Source: an uncultured Bacilli bacterium | GTDB lineage: Bacteria > Bacillota_I > Bacilli_A > RF39 > UBA660 | NCBI GenBank assembly: GCA_910587725.1 | Contig: CAJUNG010000001.1 | Span: 1 to 64,000, forward strand | Reading direction: 5' to 3' | DNA: 64,000 nt | In this document: piece after piece, positions 60,595-64,000 of the stretch | Numbering within the stretch: the stretch's first letter is position 1 | Layout: each line of letters opens with the position of its first letter | Translations under genes and position numbers: made by a program | Notes under the pieces: model-generated | What the model saw: only the letters and a program-made list of their open reading frames with translations | Database searches by the model: none | Told to the model about the DNA's origin: nothing

Positions 60595-61488
60595 ATGGCC
60601 AAATTAAATTATGCGACTGAATACAGTCAGGCATTAGCCCAAGCATATCCATATACACTATATTTTGGTGCACTATGGACTGCCGTCAAAGAAGACGTTA
60701 AATTCTTAAATAGTAATACGATTCAATTACCAAGTTTAAAAGTGAAAGGACGTAAAAATGGTAATCGTGATACCATTGGAACTTTCGGAAGAAACTTCGA
60801 TAATGAGTTAGAGCCAAAGACTCTTAAAAATCATAGAACCTGGGATACATTAGTACATCCACGTGATATTGACGAAACAAATAAAGTAGCATCAATTCAA
60901 AATATCACAAAGACAATGAACGAAGAGCAAAAATTTCCTGAAATGGACGCAGAAGCAATTAATGCAGTATATTCATTAAAAAATGAAATTGAAACAATTG
61001 AAGCAAAAGCAAAAGGGTATATTACTGCTCAAAACGTATTAACTGAATTTGATGCCTTAATGGATAAAATGGACGAAAAAAGAGTACCTGCATCAGGACG
61101 AATTCTTTATGTTGATACCTATACAAAAACTCTTATCGATACTGCTAAAGATGTAGTTCGTACTAGTGGTAATAAAGTATTAGGACGTACAGTATCTCGT
61201 ATCGATGAGGTTGAAATTGTATCTGTTCCAACTACTCTTATGAAGACAGCCTTTACATTCAAAGAAGATGACGGATTTGAAGTATCCGCAGAGGCCAAAG
61301 ATGTAAAAATGATGTTAGTACACTTAAGTGCTATTATTCCAGCAATTTCATATGAATTTGCTCAATTAGAAAGTCCAAGTGCACTTTCACAAGGTAAATA
61401 TGTATACTTTGAGGAATCTTTCGAAGATATGTTTATCTACAATAAAAAACACGATGCTATTCAGTTTTTAGTTGAAGAAACTGCTTAA
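60595..61488 (+). CDS. Major capsid protein (HK97 fold)
   Basis: 297 residues. NSNTIQLPSLKVKGRKNGNR, the long helix LKNEIETIEAKAKGYITAQN and FDALMDKMDEKRVPASGRIL match major capsid proteins of this group. It follows the scaffold, and one base overlaps the next start. Confidence 0.88.
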   Translation: MAKLNYATEYSQALAQAYPYTLYFGALWTAVKEDVKFLNSNTIQLPSLKVKGRKNGNRDTIGTFGRNFDNELEPKTLKNHRTWDTLVHPRDIDETNKVASIQNITKTMNEEQKFPEMDAEAINAVYSLKNEIETIEAKAKGYITAQNVLTEFDALMDKMDEKRVPASGRILYVDTYTKTLIDTAKDVVRTSGNKVLGRTVSRIDEVEIVSVPTTLMKTAFTFKEDDGFEVSAEAKDVKMMLVHLSAIIPAISYEFAQLESPSALSQGKYVYFEESFEDMFIYNKKHDAIQFLVEETA

Positions 61489-61658
61489 TGGCAAAATTCA
61501 AGCATAAAAGTGGAGGAATTTGCGAAGTTTTAACTCAAAGTAATATTGAGGCACTTCGCAAGAATCCACAGTATAAAGAAATGATTGATAAGAAAGAAAA
61601 AACTAAAACTGAAGAAAACAAACCAATAGAAGAGCAATCTTCTGAAGAAAATAAATAA
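61488..61658 (+). CDS. Small lysine/glutamate-rich head protein
   Basis: 56 residues (MAKFKHKSGGICEVLTQSNI), the C-terminal half almost only Lys/Glu. ATG shares a base with the capsid stop. Similar Rho-N-like small proteins follow capsid genes in many phages. Confidence 0.6.
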   Translation: MAKFKHKSGGICEVLTQSNIEALRKNPQYKEMIDKKEKTKTEENKPIEEQSSEENK

Positions 61659-61675
61659 TCACGGAGGTGATTACT

Positions 61676-62056
61676 ATGAAGTATTACGTTGATTTTAACT
61701 TTTATTCAAAAACATATCATGGAAGTTTGGGAGAAAAAGAGTTTGAAACAAAGTTAGATGAAGCGCAAGAAAAAATTGATGAAGTTACCTTTAATAGAAT
61801 TGTAGGAGTTGGATTTAATAAATTAACTCCATTTCAACAAGAAAAAATAAAGAAAGCACTTTGTTATCAAATTGACTACATTGTTGAAAATGGAAATGAG
61901 GATTCTGACGATGTATCAGGTTATAGTGTTTTAGATATTTCAGTTACTGTAAATAGTACTGATAGGAATGAAGCGAGAAAGCTACATATATCATCAATGG
62001 GATATTCTCTATTGAAAAAAACAGGATTAACCAATAGGAGTTTTAGATGGCATTAA
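61676..62056 (+). CDS. Head-tail connector (Gp6/adaptor type)
   Basis: 126 residues from the ATG at 61676 (GGAGGTG upstream). All-helical adaptor: TKLDEAQEKIDEVTFNRIVG and PFQQEKIKKALCYQIDYI. It joins the portal to the tail. Overlaps the next gene by 10 nt. Confidence 0.8.
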   Translation: MKYYVDFNFYSKTYHGSLGEKEFETKLDEAQEKIDEVTFNRIVGVGFNKLTPFQQEKIKKALCYQIDYIVENGNEDSDDVSGYSVLDISVTVNSTDRNEARKLHISSMGYSLLKKTGLTNRSFRWH

Positions 62057-62394
62057 GAATAAAAAAACTTCGATTCCCAAAAGAACTCGCTAATATAGAA
62101 TATTCTTTGTTACTGGAAGAAATAGGAGTATCAGAAGAAGGAAGTCCGATTGCAGGAATTGAGAAAACTGGAAAGTGTATTTTTTCAGAAAAATCCAAAA
62201 GAATTGTTACGGAAGACGGAAAAGAAATAACTTTGTTTGGGAAAGTAGCAATTGAAGGTGATGTTGCTCCTTCATTAAAAACTGTTGCGAGTGGTACCAT
62301 CATTTTGAATGGACAAAAATATGAGATATATTCAGGATACAGACCTAGAAATCCAGATGGAAGTATTTTTTGCACAGAATTTGAGGTAATGTGA
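62047..62394 (+). CDS. Head closure/minor capsid protein
   Basis: 115 residues, beta-rich, with GTIILNGQKYEIYSGYRPRN typical of minor capsid/stopper proteins of this gene order. Ends on the start base of the next gene. Confidence 0.7.
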   Translation: MALRIKKLRFPKELANIEYSLLLEEIGVSEEGSPIAGIEKTGKCIFSEKSKRIVTEDGKEITLFGKVAIEGDVAPSLKTVASGTIILNGQKYEIYSGYRPRNPDGSIFCTEFEVM

Positions 62395-62765
62395 TGAATG
62401 TTACTGGTAAGGTAAATAGAACACATTTGAATCAAATGCAAAGTATATTTCAAAAAGCACAGATTAGAGCAGTGGATGGTATTAAAACAGATGTACAAGA
62501 TTCACATACCATGCCATTTGATACAGGAGCATTACAAAACAACAGTATGAATGTAGATGTCTCTAAAGTAGGTAGTGGAAAAGTGGTTTTAGTGCATTCT
62601 GGATTACCATATCCAAGAAGATTGTATTTCCATCCTGAATATAACTTTAGACAAGATCACAACTCTAAAGCAGGTGGAATGTGGTTTCAACCGTATATTG
62701 ATGGTAATAAGAAAAAAATGCCACAGCTTTATTTCACTAAATTTGTAAAGGAGTACATGAGATGA
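62394..62765 (+). CDS. Minor capsid protein (Minor_capsid_2 type)
   Basis: 123 residues from ATG 62394 (GTG 62391 possible). TMPFDTGALQNNSMNVDVSK, then YPRRLYFHPEYNF and AGGMWFQPY match this family (HK97 gp10-like tail completion). Confidence 0.8.
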   Translation: MNVTGKVNRTHLNQMQSIFQKAQIRAVDGIKTDVQDSHTMPFDTGALQNNSMNVDVSKVGSGKVVLVHSGLPYPRRLYFHPEYNFRQDHNSKAGGMWFQPYIDGNKKKMPQLYFTKFVKEYMR

Positions 62766-63151
62766 CATTGAAACAAATAAAGGATGCTTTTAAAGAAACA
62801 TTCGCCTGGAAAGATGCTATATCAATTGGGAAAATAGATAAAAATGCTGAAAAAGCAATTTGTTTTTATCCTAGCAAAAGAGATAGTGGATTTCAAGGGA
62901 CTATTGGTGGTAACAAGAATAAACATTATGATATGAAAAAAGTTACAATTCTATTAAGATACGCTCAAAATCAAGATGAAGCAGAAATAATGGCACAAAA
63001 AGTATATGACTTTTTATTAGAAAGGTCATTTTTTATTGAAGAAAAAAGGGTATTTACAATAATGAAATGTGACGAGCCTATATGGCTCGGAACCGATGAT
63101 AAAAATGTGTATGAATATTCTTTTGAATTAGATTTTTACAAAGAAAGGTAG
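62762..63151 (+). CDS. Minor capsid/tail terminator protein (Minor_capsid_3-like)
   Basis: 129 residues. Mixed alpha/beta body with KVTILLRYAQNQDEAEIMAQ and YEYSFELDFYKER, the layout of tail terminators. Starts with an ATGA overlap. Confidence 0.72.
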   Translation: MTLKQIKDAFKETFAWKDAISIGKIDKNAEKAICFYPSKRDSGFQGTIGGNKNKHYDMKKVTILLRYAQNQDEAEIMAQKVYDFLLERSFFIEEKRVFTIMKCDEPIWLGTDDKNVYEYSFELDFYKER

Positions 63152-63159
63152 GAGATAAT

Positions 63160-63621
63160 ATGGCTACATTTACAACTGGAGTAATGCCAGTATATGATTT
63201 AGACTTCGCTATTGGTACAAAAGGGGAAACATCTGCTGAAAACGATATGAAAAGTATTGCTGATATGGAGAATTTTTCCATGAGTATTACTAGTGATTCA
63301 CAGGAATGGTATCCAATGGATGCCAAAGGGTGGAGACGCCTTTTAGTAACGGCTAAGGCAATTACAATTTCACTATCTGGTAAACGTAATTATGGAGATG
63401 ATGGAAATGATTATGTTGCCAGTTTAGCATTAAAAAATGGGAGAAGTTGTTGTTCTAAGTTAAAGTTGACTTTCCCCAATGAAGACACATTAGAGATGAA
63501 GTGTGTTCTAAAAGTTACTAACTGGGTTGGTGGGGCATCAACTGATGTTCAACCATTAGAATTTGATTTGGAAAGTGATGGGGAACCAATATTCACAGAA
63601 CATACGATAACTACAGGATAG
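63160..63621 (+). CDS. Major tail tube protein
   Basis: 153 residues, beta-rich. TTGVMPVYDLDFAIGTKGET, MENFSMSITSDSQEWYPMD and GWRRLLVTAKAITISLSGKR are typical of tail tube proteins. AGGAGAT site. A hairpin follows that may limit readthrough to the chaperone. Confidence 0.85.
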   Translation: MATFTTGVMPVYDLDFAIGTKGETSAENDMKSIADMENFSMSITSDSQEWYPMDAKGWRRLLVTAKAITISLSGKRNYGDDGNDYVASLALKNGRSCCSKLKLTFPNEDTLEMKCVLKVTNWVGGASTDVQPLEFDLESDGEPIFTEHTITTG

Positions 63622-63629
63622 TAAGAAAT

Positions 63630-63655
63630 GGAGCAGATTAAATTCTGCTCCTAAT
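63630..63655 (+). terminator. Attenuating hairpin after the tail tube gene
   Basis: GGAGCAGA (63630-63637) pairs with TCTGCTCC (63644-63651), followed by a weak T-rich stretch. It could lower expression of downstream genes relative to the abundant tube protein. Confidence 0.6.
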
Positions 63656-63686
63656 TTTATAAATAATTAGAAAGAAGGTTTTATAT

Positions 63687-64000
63687 ATGAGAATTATTGA
63701 TACTGGAGACAAAATTTTGACTGGGGATAACCATCCACAATTAAAAATAGGAGAAACCTGTTATATTGTTGATGATAGAAAAAGTGTACTAGATAAAATT
63801 ACGGAAGTACAATCAAGTACCGAATTATCACAAAGTGAAAAAGAAAAGAAAATTTTTGAATTGGCTTTTGGTATAGAAAAGGCGAAAGAAATTTTAGATA
63901 AGGATTTAACAGTAGAAGGATATATTAATTTAACTTATTATACTATGGCGGCGATTACCGGAAAAACATACGAAGAAATAAAGGAACAATCCGAAAAAAA
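63687..64000 (+). CDS. Tail assembly chaperone, N-terminal part
   Basis: 104 codons to the edge (MRIIDTGDKILTGDNHPQLK start). Helical body KKIFELAFGIEKAKEILDKD. Position after the tail tube and the acidic, helical nature fit a tail chaperone, which in such phages is often extended by programmed frameshift. The end is outside the window. Confidence 0.65.
   Translation, partial: MRIIDTGDKILTGDNHPQLKIGETCYIVDDRKSVLDKITEVQSSTELSQSEKEKKIFELAFGIEKAKEILDKDLTVEGYINLTYYTMAAITGKTYEEIKEQSEK

Larger units (their letters stand above)
40491..64000. mobile_element. Prophage (Siphovirus-type), right end not in window
   Basis: Begins after tRNA-Gly with a tyrosine integrase, followed by divergent cI/cro-like switch genes, an early recombination module, terminase, portal, MuF, scaffold, capsid, connector and tail genes in canonical order. 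Every structural gene up to the tail chaperone looks intact. Tape measure, tail tip, lysis genes and attR are beyond the edge. Confidence 0.96.

Noticed and set aside
1..64000. Mycoplasma-type code (TGA as Trp)
   Set aside because: Tryptophans in conserved positions use TGG, and TGA closes many intact genes such as the M60 peptidase, uses standard code.

Overview
The window is AT-rich chromosomal DNA from a low-GC Firmicute that uses the standard code: TGA ends genes and TGG encodes Trp. It carries both DnaE and PolC replicases, a CIRCE-controlled htpG, a lemA/DUF2207 pair, cell-wall enzymes and strong GGAGG or GGTGAT ribosome sites. A secreted M60-type (mucinase-like) metallopeptidase with a dockerin, encoded beside a membrane-anchored cohesin, fits a gut-associated member of the Bacilli or Clostridia (RF39- or Erysipelotrichales-like). 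The exact lineage is inferred, not shown.

Layout. 1-5.2 kb: tail of an Rpn-like gene, a secreted transglutaminase-like protein, lemA-DUF2207, mscL and an orphan prepilin-like gene. 5.4-11.7 kb: a two-gene operon for the dockerin M60 peptidase and its likely cohesin anchor. 11.7-13.0 kb: a small decayed accessory patch next to tRNA-Leu (DUF2513 gene, a hairpin repeat, a gene remnant). 13.0-20.7 kb: htrA coupled to an Abi/HEPN gene, htpG behind CIRCE, yidD, a zinc-phospholipase-family protein, and convergent SpoIID-like and CwlD-like wall enzymes. 20.7-28.5 kb: a lower-density accessory island (second copy of the hairpin repeat, P-loop protein, small protein, ABC exporter, SGNH hydrolase, acyltransferase, HD protein, divergent peptide deformylase). 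28.5-40.5 kb: core genes (desulfoferrodoxin, rpmB, dnaE, polC, uvsE, tRNA-Ser, tRNA-Gly).

40.5-64 kb: an incomplete Siphovirus-type prophage inserted at the 3' end of tRNA-Gly and running off the right edge. The leftward lysogeny arm holds cI-like repressor, ImmA-like peptidase, a membrane DUF4352 protein and integrase. The rightward early arm starts at a promoter whose spacer carries a repressor operator: cro-like, small ORFs, an Xis-like gene, a DUF6291 protein, then a recombination module (SbcC/Rad50-like ATPase, AbrB-like, RecT, MBL-fold hydrolase), a ClpB-like AAA+ protein and many small genes, ending in an ArpU/RinA-like regulator. The late arm has a terminase small-subunit-like gene, terL, portal, MuF fused to an ADP-ribosyltransferase domain, a tRNA-Gly-like gene, scaffold, capsid, head-tail connectors, tail tube and the start of a tail chaperone.

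The most interesting signal lies between integrase and the DUF4352 gene. Two small RNA-like transcription units there have their own promoters and nearly identical terminators. The first exposes a loop that is perfectly complementary over 13 nt (17 with one G-U pair) to the start of the Xis-like mRNA. Both strands can form small hairpins with complementary five-base loops, a kissing-loop antisense arrangement that could hold excision off in the lysogen.
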